A stretch of DNA of 64,000 nucleotides from Acheta domesticus. Its lineage: Eukaryota; Arthropoda; Insecta; Orthoptera; Gryllidae. Below, one piece after another: positions 12,311-23,323 of this stretch (its first letter is position 1; every line of letters begins with the position of its first letter). The notes beneath the pieces are model-generated. The model had not been told where the DNA came from. It did not search any database and worked only from the letters and a program-made list of their open reading frames with translations. The position numbers and the translations under genes were made by a program. The stretch lies in NCBI GenBank assembly GCA_031308135.1, contig JAHLJT010009419.1, positions 39,891,397 through 39,955,396 on the forward strand. Reading direction: 5' to 3'.

Positions 12311-12979
12311 GTGCAAAATATGGAGTTGAGTGAGCCTGGGAAAACGACAACTTTCCGAAACCTTAAAAAGGGCTCAGTTACTTTCTTGGTTGCGTTGGAA
12401 CCAGGATGGACAATGGTGCACAGAGGAAAAAATGTTAGCTTCAATATGCATCAGTTGGTGATATTCCAGCATGAAAAAGGAAACAGCATCAGAAAAATTG
12501 CGAACATGTTTCGAATGAAAAGAACAACAGTGTATAATATTAAACGCTACAAAAAAGAAGACAAGATTGAATATAAATGTCAAACGGGGCGTCCTAGAAC
12601 ATTTTCTTCCAGAGAAGAAAATTACATTTTAAGAAAAATTGAGAAAAAACCTTTTATTACAGCGAGGCAGATTACTACTGAAGTGGAAACTGAAATTGGA
12701 AAACTTGTACATCCCGAAACTGTTCGGCGTGTTTTGCATAGAGCCAATTTCCACAGCAAAATCGCCAGACGAAAACCGCACATCAGTGCAGTAAACATCA
12801 AGAAAAGAATAGCGTTCGCGAAAGACCACATTCTGATTGACGAAGACTGGTGGAAACGGGTGATCTTTGCAGACGAGAGCAAATATAACTTGTATATGTC
12901 GGATGGACGAAGTACCGTGTGGCCCAATGAGGAGCTCCGAAAGATTAATGTTAAACCGACAGTAAAACACGGCGGTGCA
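12311..12979 (+). pseudogene. Tc1 transposase, N-terminal part
   Basis: This part carries the paired helix-turn-helix DNA-binding region: NMHQLVIFQHEKGNSIRKIA near residue 50 and a second HTH after GRPRTFS. The first catalytic block, VIFADESKYNLYMSDGRSTV, includes the first catalytic aspartate (ADES). The frame is open from ATG 12311 to the LINE insertion, where it ends after VKHGGA. The usual Tc1 start would be nearer NMHQLV, so the first 50 residues may be spurious. The transposase would have cut and pasted the element at TA sites. Confidence 0.8.
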
Positions 12980-13535
12980 CCCGTCGAGGTGGGTTGGTCC
13001 ACGTCCTGACGGGGGGATGCAGAGAAGGCTCTCAAGTGTTCCTTTCTCCATTTTTTCATCGTCTTGCTTTTCTTTTCATGTCACGTATATTCTTTTCACT
13101 CCTTTTTCTTCCTCACTGGCCTTCTATGTATGCTGAACGCCCACACATGTGTTTACCGTGCATGGCGACCCGTGTCGGAGGGAATGTGTGTTCTGGCAGT
13201 TGAGAGTGTTTGTTTCCCAACTAGTCCTGGTGCTACGTTTTTTGGCTTGCACTGAAGGGTACGTTTACGTATTTTGGGGAACATTCCTTGTAGGTGTCAA
13301 TACATTCGCTTTGGCCTCGGACTCTCCTAGACGGGCGGTTGGGAGCTAACCCACTCCCGATCAATCTGCTCGGACTAGGTCTTGCACTCCAGGGTGAGCG
13401 GGGGGATCCACGGCGGTGCAGCGCTGTGACATTCCCCTACTATATCTCCGTGTCAGCCCTGGCACCCCAGTGGGGTGTCGCCTTGTTGGACTCCATGGTG
13501 GGTGGGGAGAACGGAGATGAATTCATCTCCATCTC

Positions 13536-14821
13536 ATGGATACTCAACAATCCCCCCTGCCCTCTTCCGCAAGGAAGAGGCGATGTGACAGAACAGTTGA
13601 TCTAAATAGCTTCTTCCTCCGGGAAGAAGATAAACCAAGAAAGCCTCGGTTTCTCTTGATGTCTTGCTCTGAAACTGAGAAAACTTTTAAAAGTGTTAGT
13701 GCGGTCCGCCGTGCGCGAGCAATTCAGGAGAGTTTTGGAAAGCTCCAAGCGGTCGTGCGCCAGAGAAATGGTACCATTCTCTTTGAAGCGCGCACCGACG
13801 AACAAATAGACAAGATTTTAAAAACTAAGCAGATTGCCGGCCTCCAAGTGGAAGTGACTACTCACCCTACCCTTAACATATGTAAGGGAGTGATCAACCA
13901 TGAAGACTTTGCGTCTGAATACGAGGATGAACTTCTTTCCTTTTTTAAGAGCTACGGTGTAACGGAGGTGTATATGATCTAGAGTAAGGAGAATGGGAAA
14001 GAGATCCCCACTCCCACCTTGATCCTGACCTTCTCTCCCAGAGAAAGTTAGCTGTGGTTATTATAACCTTCGCATGCGGCAGTATGTGCCGAACCCCCTG
14101 CGCTGCTTTAAGTTTCAGAGGTTCGGTCATACACAACAAAGGTACATGGCCGTAAGCACTGCTTGCGCAAAGTGCGGTAAATCCGCGCATGATCCGAACC
14201 CTTGTTCATCACCAGTCCGTTTTGTAAACTGTGAAGGAGACCATGCGGCCAACTCTAACAAGTGCCCCCACATATCTGAGAGAGAGGGAGATTCAAAGGA
14301 TTAGGGTGACGGAGAAGGTATCTTTTCCGGAAGCGAAACGCCGATACCTGGTGAAGAACCCTGTGGATCTCAGGCGTTCTTTCTCTAGCACTCTGGCGAA
14401 CACGGTCAAAGCGACGAGTATTCAGTCCCCCTGCTACTCCCCCAGTAGCGAACTTCTGTTGCCAGGTATCCCCAGTGGACTTCCCTGAGGAGACATCGCC
14501 TTTGCAAGGTGGGAAAATAATAACTCCCACAAAATACAAAACACCATCCAAGAAGGCAACAAAGACGAAGACAGAACAAGAATCCACTTCTCAGCCGCGC
14601 AGGAAGGCTGATGTCACACGGCCTGCTGGCCTGGACAAGAAAAATGATAGATCCTCCAAACTCCGACCACCTACCCCGACTCCTGAAACTCGCTCTGAGC
14701 GATCTCTCAGCCTGTCGAGCAGTGGTCAGGATGAGTCTGCCTCGGAGGAAACTTCAGCCGGGGTGGACACTCGCTCCTTCGGGCGGCAGAGGCGAAAAAA
14801 GGAAAAGAAGAAATCCTCTTA
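13536..14821 (+). pseudogene. I-clade LINE ORF1 (gag-like, CCHC zinc knuckles), broken
   Basis: The frame opens at ATG 13536 and includes the conserved block HPTLNICKGVINHEDF. It hits an in-frame TAG at 13980-13982; coding resemblance continues past it (SKENGKEIPTPTLILTFS), then shifts frame. The knuckle region near 14092-14265 has three units. The middle one, CAKCGKSAHDPNPC, keeps the CCHC spacing. The first (CFKFQRFGH) has lost its second and last cysteines, and the third (FVNCEGDHAANSNKC) its first. Another shift near 14280 leads into a Ser/Pro/Thr-rich C-terminus. The intact protein would bind the element RNA. Confidence 0.75.
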
Positions 14822-14849
14822 ACTTCTTAAACAACGGCTCTCCTATCCT

Positions 14850-17800
14850 GGAATCTAAACGGATTTTCTCTCCGACGGGACGAATTAAAACTCTTGTTGT
14901 CTCGTTAAACACCTTCAATTTTCTGTTTACAGGAAACGTATCTTTCTCCACCACGGCCCATACACTTTCGCGGTTTCACTCCTTATAGGGTTGATGTCGA
15001 TGACGGTCTCCGCGCTCACGGCGGAGTTACTACTTTGGTCCAGGATTCGCTGCATTCTGCAGAAATCCCCGTTCAAACCGACCTTCAAACAGTTTGTGTG
15101 CAGGTGTTTCTCCCGTCCCTCTCACTCACTGTATGTAATATCAGTATTCCCCTAAGACAAACGGTGTCGGTTGATGACCTCCTAAGTCTAAAAAACCAAT
15201 TGCCCACACCTTTCTTGATTGTGGGTGATGTAAACGCCCACAGCCCTCTTTGGGGTTCCTCTCGTACTTGTCAAAGAGGTGCTATTTTGGAATCTGTCAT
15301 CGACACCATGAATTTGGCTATTTTCAACACTGGGGAACCAACGCATTTTGCCGTAGCTACGAATTCTAGCACGGCTATTGATGTAGCCCTTTGCAGCTCA
15401 TCACTTGCTACTGCTATGCGGTGGACCACATTAGAAGATCTTTATGGAAGCGACCATTACCCCACGATTGTCCACATTGATCATCTTCGTCGTAATTTTG
15501 CACGGCCCCCTCAATGGATCGTGCGACGGGCTGACTGGTCGACATTCCAAAATAATGTTAACCTGTCAGACGGTCCCTTCGGAAATGTGGATGAAATGAC
15601 TGAATATTTTAATAGCGCTGTACTCGCTGCTGCTTCCATCGCAATTCCGAAGGCAAGTGGTAAACCGCGACACCCTTTCGTTCCGTGGTGAAATGAGAAC
15701 TGCTCGAGAGCGGTCAGTGCTCGAAAAAAGGCACTGGCACGTCTCAGACATTATCCAACAGTGGATAACTTAATCGAGTATAAAAGATGCAGGGCGAAGG
15801 CTAGGAGAACTATCTTAGAGAGCAAAAATGCATCTTGGAGGGCGTATGTCTCGTCTCTCAATTGTCACACGCAATGACGCCTGGTATGGAGAAAAATTCG
15901 TCAGATAAAAGGACACTCTTCACCAAATACGGTGCCAGTGTCTTGAAAAACGGAGAAATGATCACCTCTCCAGATATGATTGTAGAGGAACTCGCCGCGC
16001 ACTATGAAGACATGTCAAGTTCGGCGAACTACGCTCCTGACACTTTTGATCAAAGAAAGGATGGAGAGCCGTCCGTTGGATATCTTCTGCAGAGCGTCTG
16101 AGGATTACAACACCCCTTTCTCTATATCGGAATTGCGCTCTGCTCTTGCATTGGCCAGAAGAACTGCCCCAGCGGTCCTGATGAAATACACAACCTAATG
16201 CTACAACGTCTTCCTGATGTGGCGATGCAATTTCTCCTCCGCCTTTATAATCGCATCTGGGAAGAGCACACCATCCCTGCTCTATGGCGAGAAGCCATAG
16301 TTATCCCAGCTCTGAAGGACGGAAAGGATCGGTCGTTGTCATCGAGCTACCGACCTCTCGCTCTCACCAGCTGCGTTTGCAAAGTGCTGGAACGGATGGT
16401 AAGCCAGCGCTTGGTCCGGACCTTGGAGTGCAGAAACCTACTCACACCAATTCAGTGCGGTTTCGGGAAACACCGGTCAACCTTGGACCATCTCGTCTCT
16501 TTGACAACGGAAATTTCAACCTCGTTCGTTCTGAGACAACACCTTGTAGCTGTACTATCCGATATAGAAGAGGCCTATGACACCACTTGGAGGTATGGCA
16601 TTCTGCGAACCTTGCACTCGTGGGGATTCAGGGGGAAGCTCCCCTTATTCCTCCAAAATTTCTTATCGGACAGATCTTTCAGAGTTCGCTTTGGTGACAA
16701 ACTGTCTAGCAGTCACCCCCTTGAAAATGGCATCCCCCAAGGCTCTGTGCTAAGTGCTACTCTGTTTGCCATAGCCATAAATAGTATAGCGTCGGTCGTG
16801 AGGGAACCTGTGAAGGCATCGCTGTTTGTAGATGATTTTGCCATTTTTTGTTCATCCAGCAGCATAAGTGTGATCCAGAGGCAACTCCAACTGGTGCTCA
16901 ACAAGCTGCATGAATGGAGCATGTCGACAGGTTTTAAGTTCTCACCTACAAAATCTACTGGAGTGCACTTCTGCAGAATATACCACTTGCATAGCGATCC
17001 AATCCTGTACTTGGGAGGAAATCAGCTTCTATTCGCTGACTCTGCCAGATTTCTGGGGCTCGCTTTTGACAAGTCCCTCACGTGGCGCTCTCATATCCGC
17101 ACATTGCAAACCAGATGCGTCTCCCCCCTCAATCTTCTTCGAATGCTTAGTGGCACTTCATGGGGAGCCGACCGCATTACCCTACTGCGGTTATACAGAG
17201 CACTCATTCGCTCAGCATTGGATTACGGTAGTGAAGTGTATGGTTCTGCAGCTCCTTCCACCCTTAGACCCATCAACAGCGTACACCACGTAGGTATTCG
17301 CCTCTCAACAGGCGCGTATCGCACCAGCCGAATCGAGTGCATTCTAGCTGACGCTGGGGAGCCATCCTTAAAAATTAGGCGAGATATTCTATTAGCGTCT
17401 TATGGTGCTAAAGTGTCGCCGAATAACCACTCGCCCAAAATATGAATCTTCTTATATTCTTTGAACATCGCTACCCCAGCCCCCAGGCATTCGATTGCGA
17501 AATTTTTTGCGGGGACTTAATGTCGATCTTCCCACTCCTGTGAAACCCCCAAATGACCCGATTCCCCCTTGGAAACTCCTTCTCCCCAATATTGACCTCA
17601 GACTCTCCAATCTTTCCAAAAAAATTACTAGTCCTCTGGTTTACCAGAAGCAGTTTCAGGGTATGAGGGAAGCCTATCCGGATCATCTATTCTTGTACAC
17701 GGACGGGTCATCGCACAATGACGCAGTGGCATGCAGTTTTCATTGCACCTGGGCCACCAAATCATATCGTCTTCATTCTCAGTGCAGTACATTCACTGCT

Positions 17801-18013
17801 GAAATGTATGCAATACTCAAAGCCCTAAAGTACATCGAGTCAACGACGTTGCAGCGAGTAGTTCTCTGTTCTGATTCTCTCAGCTCTCTTCAGGCTGTCT
17901 CCCGGCCTTTGTCAGACTACCTGACAAAATCATTTCAAAACCTGATTCATAGTCTCATGTCCCGCAACTATGACCTGGTTCCGAAACGCTTTTTTGTTTA
18001 TCACGACATTTAG
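14850..18013 (+). pseudogene. I-clade LINE ORF2 (endonuclease, reverse transcriptase, RNase H), broken
   Basis: The endonuclease is visible in 15035-15691, with LIVGDVNAHSPLWGS, TAIDVALCSS and GSDHYPT as its catalytic blocks. Frameshifts follow. The reverse transcriptase is one long frame, 16198-17445, with SSYRPLALTSCVCK, LSDIEEAYDTTW (first catalytic Asp), NGIPQGSVLS and the FVDDFAIFC metal-binding pair. RNase H follows at 17495-18013 with YTDGSS, TAEMYAI and CSDSLSSLQ, but its last His/Asp block is missing. In life this protein nicks DNA and copies the element RNA at the target. The RT core looks intact; the whole ORF is not. Confidence 0.85.
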
Positions 18014-18022
18014 AATAATCTT

Positions 18023-18526
18023 CATGTGGCAGTCTTAAGCTCAAGGCACTAGTTCATATGCATATGTGCTAAAAATAGCGATTCGGGCATTCCAGGAGAT
18101 TCAATATTTTTCATAAGTGTTGAATGTGCTCATCATTTACGTTTACGCCGCTGTGTACCGTGGCTATCATTTTGAACAAAACTGAATTTTCAATAAGTAC
18201 ATTTAAAATATTTATTAAACAGAACTTACAAACATTTTATACTATTAACGCATTCTAGTGTAAGCCACGCAATGCTTTCCTTAGAGAATATTACTCGACT
18301 GTTTCGCTGTTTACGCGGAGAAACGAGGAAATGCTCCGTGCAGAAGGAGACGCCGCCATCTGGTGTCGTAGCGGCCGGTTTGAATTTCGCGGCCCGGAAG
18401 TGATTTTTAAACTCAATTTTCTCGAAGACAAAATTTTTTTCGGAAAAACTGGACCTGCCATTTTTCATGAAGTGCAACACAGAATTTGGGGTATTGTTTT
18501 GTAACGGGAGCTTCTGGACACCCTGT
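18023..18526. mobile_element. Possible 504-bp insertion in the 3' part of the I-clade LINE
   Basis: LINE-like coding sequence stops abruptly near 18000 and the LINE 3' tail resumes after about 18530. The intervening block is flanked by the 8-bp direct repeat ATAATCTT (18015-18022 and 18527-18534). Its right end reads CTTCTGGACACCCTGTAT, similar to the ACAGGGTGTCC-type ends seen in many insect repeats. No inverted terminal repeat is evident at the left. The insertion idea rests on the direct repeat and the loss of RNase H similarity. Confidence 0.35.
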
Positions 18527-18801
18527 ATAATCTTATTTGAGAGTTAAGAATAGTGTTTTATGTTTTGTTGTTTTTTGGCCCCTTTACAGCCAATTTTTAG
18601 TTTTACTATGAATTTTACATGTTTGTTTTATATTCTTTTTGTCATACTACTTGAATACTCGATGCGGAATTCAAGTCTCTTTTTATGTATATCTGGGGGT
18701 AGGTTCCATCTGAAACACATACTGAACCTATTCCCTTTTAAAATACTTCGACATGGGCGCCAATGACCTTGGCAGTTGAAGCGCCCTCTAAACCTTAATT
18801 A

Positions 18802-19253
18802 ACGGCGGTGCAAGTGTAATGGTTTGGGGGTGTATGGCAGCCAATGGAATGGGGGAATTAGTGTTTTTGGATGGACCAACATGTATACTTAAACATATTA
18901 AAGGACAATCGCAAGAAGAGTGCAAAAAAATTTGGGACTTTCTGGGACATTTCAATTCTACCATAATGACCCAAAGCACACTGCCCATCTTGTGAAGCTG
19001 TGAATTCTTTATAATTGTCCCAAAGTGCTCCAACCTCCTCCACAAAGTCCAGACATAAATCCCATTGTACATCTGTGGACAAAATTAAAAACTGAAATAC
19101 GCCAGAGGCCTATTATTAACAAAGAACATCTGAAACAACGAATATGGGAGGAGTGGGGGAAGATTTCCTCGGATTATACCAGAAAGTTAGTAGAAAGTAT
19201 GCCAAAAAGGTTAAAAGATGTCATTAAAGCTAAAGGTGGGCCTACAAGATATT
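18802..19253 (+). pseudogene. Tc1 transposase, C-terminal part
   Basis: The frame resumes with GGASVMVWGCMAANGMG, directly continuing the N-terminal half. A frameshift near 18950 leads to QFYHNDPKHTAHLVKL, then a stop at the position of a conserved Trp, then QSPDINPIVHLWTKLKTEI and a C-terminus ending KGGPTRY. The second catalytic aspartate (usually in QDNDPKHT) reads H. The catalytic glutamate of the PIE.LW block reads V. So the copy lacks two of three catalytic acids in addition to being split. Confidence 0.8.
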
Positions 19254-19639
19254 AGTATGTTTTTTATTCAAATTTTAGTTGTAAAAAATACGTGTCCCAA
19301 TAATTTTGTTGAATTGCCAAAGGTGCAAATAGTTTTGTGATATGTAAATACAGACTTTATTTTTTAGATTTTCTTAGTGTTTTTTAATAGTATCATTTAT
19401 GTGATTATTCTTCGTTATTTGGTTTCATCATTAAAGTGTTTTACAACGATTTTTATTGAAGAATATATTACAAAACTGCCCCTGTCCCAATATTTTTGTG
19501 GACCACTGTGTGTGTGTATATGTGTGTGTATGTATGTGTTTGTATATATATATATATATTGCCACTTCTACGTGTTTTGTTTTGTTTTTTCACTGAGAAG
19601 GTTTATGTGCTGCTAATTCTGTTGTAACTCCACTACATG

Positions 19640-20890
19640 GCGATGTTGAACAAAAGTAAATATTCACATCAAGTGCAACCCGCAACACAGCCGGAAGCAT
19701 TTTGAATCTATATCGCTAAATAACTCCTAAACGATGCGTTCTAGGGCCAAATTTGCGTTAGACTTGCCAAATTCTCGTGCCAACTGCCATTCATCGCCGC
19801 CCAAAGTACATTTTTTGACATATTCTAAAATTTTCGGTTTCCTAATACTAGAATGGAAATATTATTTTAAGAAAATTAAAGAACAGTAAAACCTCGTCCT
19901 AATTGCCATTTTTCTTTAGGAAACTTGCGTTTTTAAGAAGTAGGCGTTTGAGCGATACTGTAAATTCGAAATTTGATACTCATTTTCATGGAAACTTTTC
20001 GAGCTTTCGAAAAACTTCATTTAAGGTTATTTGAAGCACTTCAACTCACAAATACAATAGCGTTAACAAATTGTGGGAAATGTGCATATTAGCGGTATGA
20101 GAGATATTATAAAAAATACATTTGTGTAATTTTTGACTAAACAAAAAATACCCCAAAATGAACTTAAGTCATATTAAACAATGCAATTCATACGATCCTA
20201 TTGAAGAATAAATTGGAGCCATTTATGAGAAAATGGCGTTTGAGAGTTTTTGAAAATGCGGAATTTGGGTCTAGTTTTCACAGAAAACGGTTCAGTTTTC
20301 GAGAAACGTTATATGTAATAGTGTGAGCAAATAGCCGCTAATGTAAATATTAATGACGTGAGAGACAAGTAAAAAAATACATTTTTGTAATTTTTGAAAA
20401 AGCAAAAGAATAGAGTAAACTGTTTATATCATTTCGTAGAGGTCATTAGTACTATCCCTACCCAAATTTTATTGAACAAATTTGGAGCCGTTTTTGAGAA
20501 AACCATGTTTGTATTTTTTAATTGCACATATTGAACTCAATATTGTGCGAAAACTACTAAAATTGGATGGACGGACGGACGGGCGAGCGGGTCTGGTGGG
20601 CGCGCAGGCGGGCGGGACGGACGGACGGACGGACAGTCGGGCAGACAAGCGGACGTTTTGCTTTCAATTGGTTTTTCGGTATCAAGGACTTATAAAACAG
20701 GGATTCTGGTTACACCACATGTTAGGGGATTTTTTTCTTAATTTAGCAACCTAATTTATCCATTTTTTTGTTATCAGTGCCCGGAAATTATTTTTTTCTG
20801 CCGAAAATCGTCGGGTTTTTGCGCAGCATTACGTAACTTTTTTTATACTACGTAATATTACTCCGTATATACGTACGTATACGGGAAAGT
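19640..20890. repeat. Dispersed repeat family R (copy A) with internal ~240-bp tandem units and (GGAC)n
   Basis: Two related units of about 240 bp (around 20090-20260 and 20330-20500) share TACATTTKTGTAATTTTTGA and TTGGAGCC..TTTTTGAGAAAA. They are followed by a GGAC minisatellite and a tail ending in ...TACGTACGTATACGGG. Inverted copies occur at 57090-57650 and 50606-50860. A short piece related to its left part (GCAACCCGCAACAC.. AAATAACT..TAGGGCC) recurs at 34560-34640. No coding sequence. Tandem units inside a dispersed element are seen in some Helitron-like or satellite-carrying repeats, but the class is not determined. Confidence 0.6.
20566..20654. repeat. (GGAC)n minisatellite
   Basis: GGACGGACGGGCGAGCGG... 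through GGACGGACGGACGGACAGTC. GC-rich inside a strongly AT-rich context, and present in shortened form (CCGTCCGTCCATCC) in the inverted copy near 57228. Confidence 0.85.
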
Positions 20891-21042
20891 GAAAAGAACA
20901 TTCACTGCGAGAAGAAGTCCCTACAGAAAAGGAAAACGTTTTTAAACCATTGAGGGAGAGGTAAACCTCCAACGAAGAATGATCACGACGTTTTATAAGA
21001 AAATTGACACATTTCGTATTTTGTCCACAAGCTCATGGCTTC

Positions 21043-21276
21043 TATACTGCGATTTTTCCATAGCTGCCTCTGAAGGCCCGTATTCACGTTGGAATATATC
21101 ACGGCATTTCGTGTGTTTCTCGGTCGTGCCGCTAGATGTAGCATGATCAAGCAGTGCTTGATACGGTCGCGATCATGCCACATCTAGCGGCACGACCGGG
21201 AAAGACGCTAATTGCCGTGATATATTCAATTGTGAAGCCAAGCCTTAAGAGGCAGCTATGAAAAAATGGTAGTATA
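21043..21276. mobile_element. Foldback MITE, subfamily A (copy 3)
   Basis: Ends TATACTGCGATTTTTCCATA and ...GGTAGTATA with TA at both ends. The centre AAGCAGTGCTTGATACGGTC and arms CTCGGTCGTGCCGCTAGATG / CATCTAGCGGCACGACCGGG are almost perfectly complementary. Confidence 0.85.
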
Positions 21277-21388
21277 GAGATGTACAGAATGACGTTAAAA
21301 ACGTTTGGCGGGAAAGTGTTGGGTGGCAGCCTCTGCTGAGCTTCTAAGCTAGAGAATTACTAAGTTTTTGGCTGTATTATAGGCTGAG

Positions 21389-21464
21389 GTGTGTGTGTCT
21401 GTGTGTGTGTGTCTGTGGTGTGTGTCTGTGTTTATGTGTCTGTGTGTGTGTGTCTGTGTGTGTG
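21389..21464. repeat. (TG)n microsatellite with TC interruptions
   Basis: Imperfect GTGTGTCT repeat of about 75 bp. 21470-22430 after it is AT-rich with no gene or repeat I can name. Confidence 0.9.
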
Positions 21465-22439
21465 GCCTATCACATTTGTTATTTACAATGATATTTGCTT
21501 TCAGGGTTATTTAGGTTTTCGCTGCAAATTTCGCCGACAAATTGGATTAAAAAAAAGCACTATTTTATCAGCACACGTCAAGTCGCTACTTTTTCTTTTT
21601 GAAAACGATTCAAAGTAAATATTATTATGACCTTAACGATGATGCTAAGATGCTGATTCATAAAAAAATGAAATGTATGAAACATTTGGTTCCACTTGCC
21701 CTTTCACCGGTTATGAAAAGTGCCAAAGGATTTCGAGCTCCTGTGCTTTTCGTGTAGAAGTGACTCCTTCCATATATTTTTAAAAGTGACGGCTTCTTAT
21801 ATATTTATTTTAGAAAATTGTATTAATTATTATCATCAAAAGAAATATTACCTACATTAAACTTCAATAATATTGGGGGGAGGGGGAAATCCAGAATGTT
21901 CATAAACACATAAATGTTCGTAAATTTTCACGTAGGGAAGGAACTTTCAACATTAAGTTAACCAGAATTTAATATAATTTAACCATTCAGTTTTCAGTGT
22001 ATTAATTGTAATAAATATATGAATATTTCAAAATATAAATCTTGCCAAACATTTTCGTGGCCCATACATATTATGATGTTTTTGTACAACACGTTCAGGC
22101 ATTGCAAGTAAATGACAACTTATTTATTAAAAGTTATGTCCTTTAATGGGTTGTTTACATTATTGGAAAAATGCGGAAAATGGACAAACGTGTTCACGTG
22201 AAATATCTGAGAATGACAGGAAAATTTTTAAGTGTGAATTGCAAATTACGAAGATGGGCGGAATCTGTAATCTACTATTGACTTGAAATAACCAACTTCT
22301 TTTGCTTCAAAGCAGAAATCTACTTTTGTCCTCTTTGTTCCGAGGGTGCTATAATTTTATGTTCCTAGATTTTTGGGAACAGTAGGACATCCAAAAAAGT
22401 TTACTCTGTCCTTCGTGGCCCCCTTTGCTCCTGTCCACT

Positions 22440-22860
22440 ATCGGTCACGACCTGGTTATCGTGAAAATACAACTTTATTTTGGAGAAAAAAATCTCACAG
22501 CGAGAAAGTGTACCCAAACAAAACAAAAACATGTTTAAACCCTTATAGGCAAAGGAAAACATCCAACGAAGAATTATGAAGACGTTTTAAAAGAAAATCG
22601 ACACCTATAGTGCGATTTTTCTAACTCGGCCCCTCAAGCCCCCATGGCCACGATGGAATTACTCACGGCATTTCGCGTCTTTCTCCATTGTGCCGCTAGA
22701 AGTCGCATGGTCGCAAACAGTGCTTGATACGGTCGCGATCAAGCTATTTCTAACGGCACGACTGAGAACGTTGCGAAATGTTACATATTCCATCCTGAAG
22801 ACGGGCCTTCAGGGTCAAAATTAGAAAAATCGGAGTAAATGTCCTGATTTGTCCACAAGC
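22440..22860. repeat. Paralogue of 20870-21042, with a MITE inside
   Basis: TCCAACGAAGAATTATGAAG and GACGTTTTAAAAGAAAATCG, then GACAC, match CTCCAACGAAGAATGATCAC and GACGTTTTATAAGAAAATTG at 20969-21010. The shared sequence resumes after the MITE with TTTGTCCACAAGCTCATGGC, as at 21021-21040. The two copies thus show an occupied and a nearly empty site for MITE copy 4. Confidence 0.65.
22606..22837. mobile_element. Foldback MITE, subfamily A (copy 4)
   Basis: Ends TATAGTGCGATTTTTCTAAC and ...AGAAAAATCGGAGTA, with core GTGCTTGATACGGTCGCGAT. It is inserted in a duplicated segment whose other copy (20870-21042) lacks it. Confidence 0.8.
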
Positions 22861-22959
22861 TCATGGCTTGTAGCAGCTTGCCGCTTGCCCGGCGCTTGCC
22901 ACCCAGTGGCGACAGTGCTACCCTCCGAACTACAAAAGTCACGTGTTCTGGATATCTCT

Positions 22960-23290
22960 ATATTTGGGCTTTTATTTCTTGGCGCGTGAAGGCCTGTCTT
23001 CACGATGGAATATGTCACGGTACTTCACATCTTTCTCGGTCGTGCCTCTAGGAGTCCCATGATCGTGACGGTAACAGGAATGCTGGCGATAAGTATACTT
23101 GGGTTTTTATTTCTTGGCGCATGGGGGCTTGTCTTCAGGATGGAATATTTCACGGTACTTCGCGTCGTTCTCGGTCGTGCCGCTAAGTGTCGCATGATCG
23201 CCAGTACTGCTCGATAGTCGCGAACTAACGGTGTGACCGAGAACGACGCAAAATACCATGGAGAACTTCCATCGTGAAGACAAGTCATAA
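22960..23290. mobile_element. Foldback MITE, subfamily B (a truncated copy joined to a fuller copy)
   Basis: Two starts occur in tandem: TTTGGGCTTTTATTTCTTGG at about 22965 and TACTTGGGTTTTTATTTCTT at about 23096. Each is followed by the family interior (CACGATGGAATATGTCACGG, CTCGGTCGTGCC). The first is cut off after about 130 bp. The second carries the right arm (GACCGAGAACGACGC, CCATCGTGAAGACAAG). The terminal sequence differs from subfamily A while the interior is shared, so this is a distinct subfamily, also seen at 30446. Confidence 0.65.
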
Positions 23291-23323
23291 TCAGTCTTAA
23301 TCAGAAATTCTAAAATCAGAATG

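Larger units (their letters stand above)
12980..18801 (+). mobile_element. I-clade (Nimb-like) non-LTR retrotransposon inserted in the Tc1 transposase gene
   Basis: The element is flanked by an exact 11-bp target duplication, ACGGCGGTGCA, at 12969-12979 and 18802-18812. In order it has a GC-rich 5' leader (12980-13535), a gag-like ORF1 with zinc knuckles, and an ORF2 with apurinic endonuclease, reverse transcriptase and RNase H domains. The 3' tail ends in TCTAAACCTTAATTA instead of poly(A). ORF1 with CCHC knuckles plus an RNase H after the RT identifies the I group. Frameshifts and stops break both ORFs, so the copy is dead. It postdates the Tc1 copy it interrupts. Confidence 0.88.
12269..19506 (+). 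mobile_element. Tc1-like DNA transposon, inactivated and split by an I-clade LINE
   Basis: The left inverted repeat, TTCAACAAAAGTATTGGGAC, begins at 12269. Its inverted counterpart, GTGTCCCAATAATTTTGTTG, lies at 19291-19310. A further outer repeat, GTCCCAATATTTTTGTGGAC, occurs at 19484-19503, followed by CACTG. The matching outer left repeat is not visible, so the left end is truncated or displaced. Between the repeats are both halves of a Tc1-type transposase, separated by 5.8 kb of LINE. The combination of TATTGGGAC-type ends and a DDE transposase is typical of Tc1 elements in arthropods. Confidence 0.8.
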
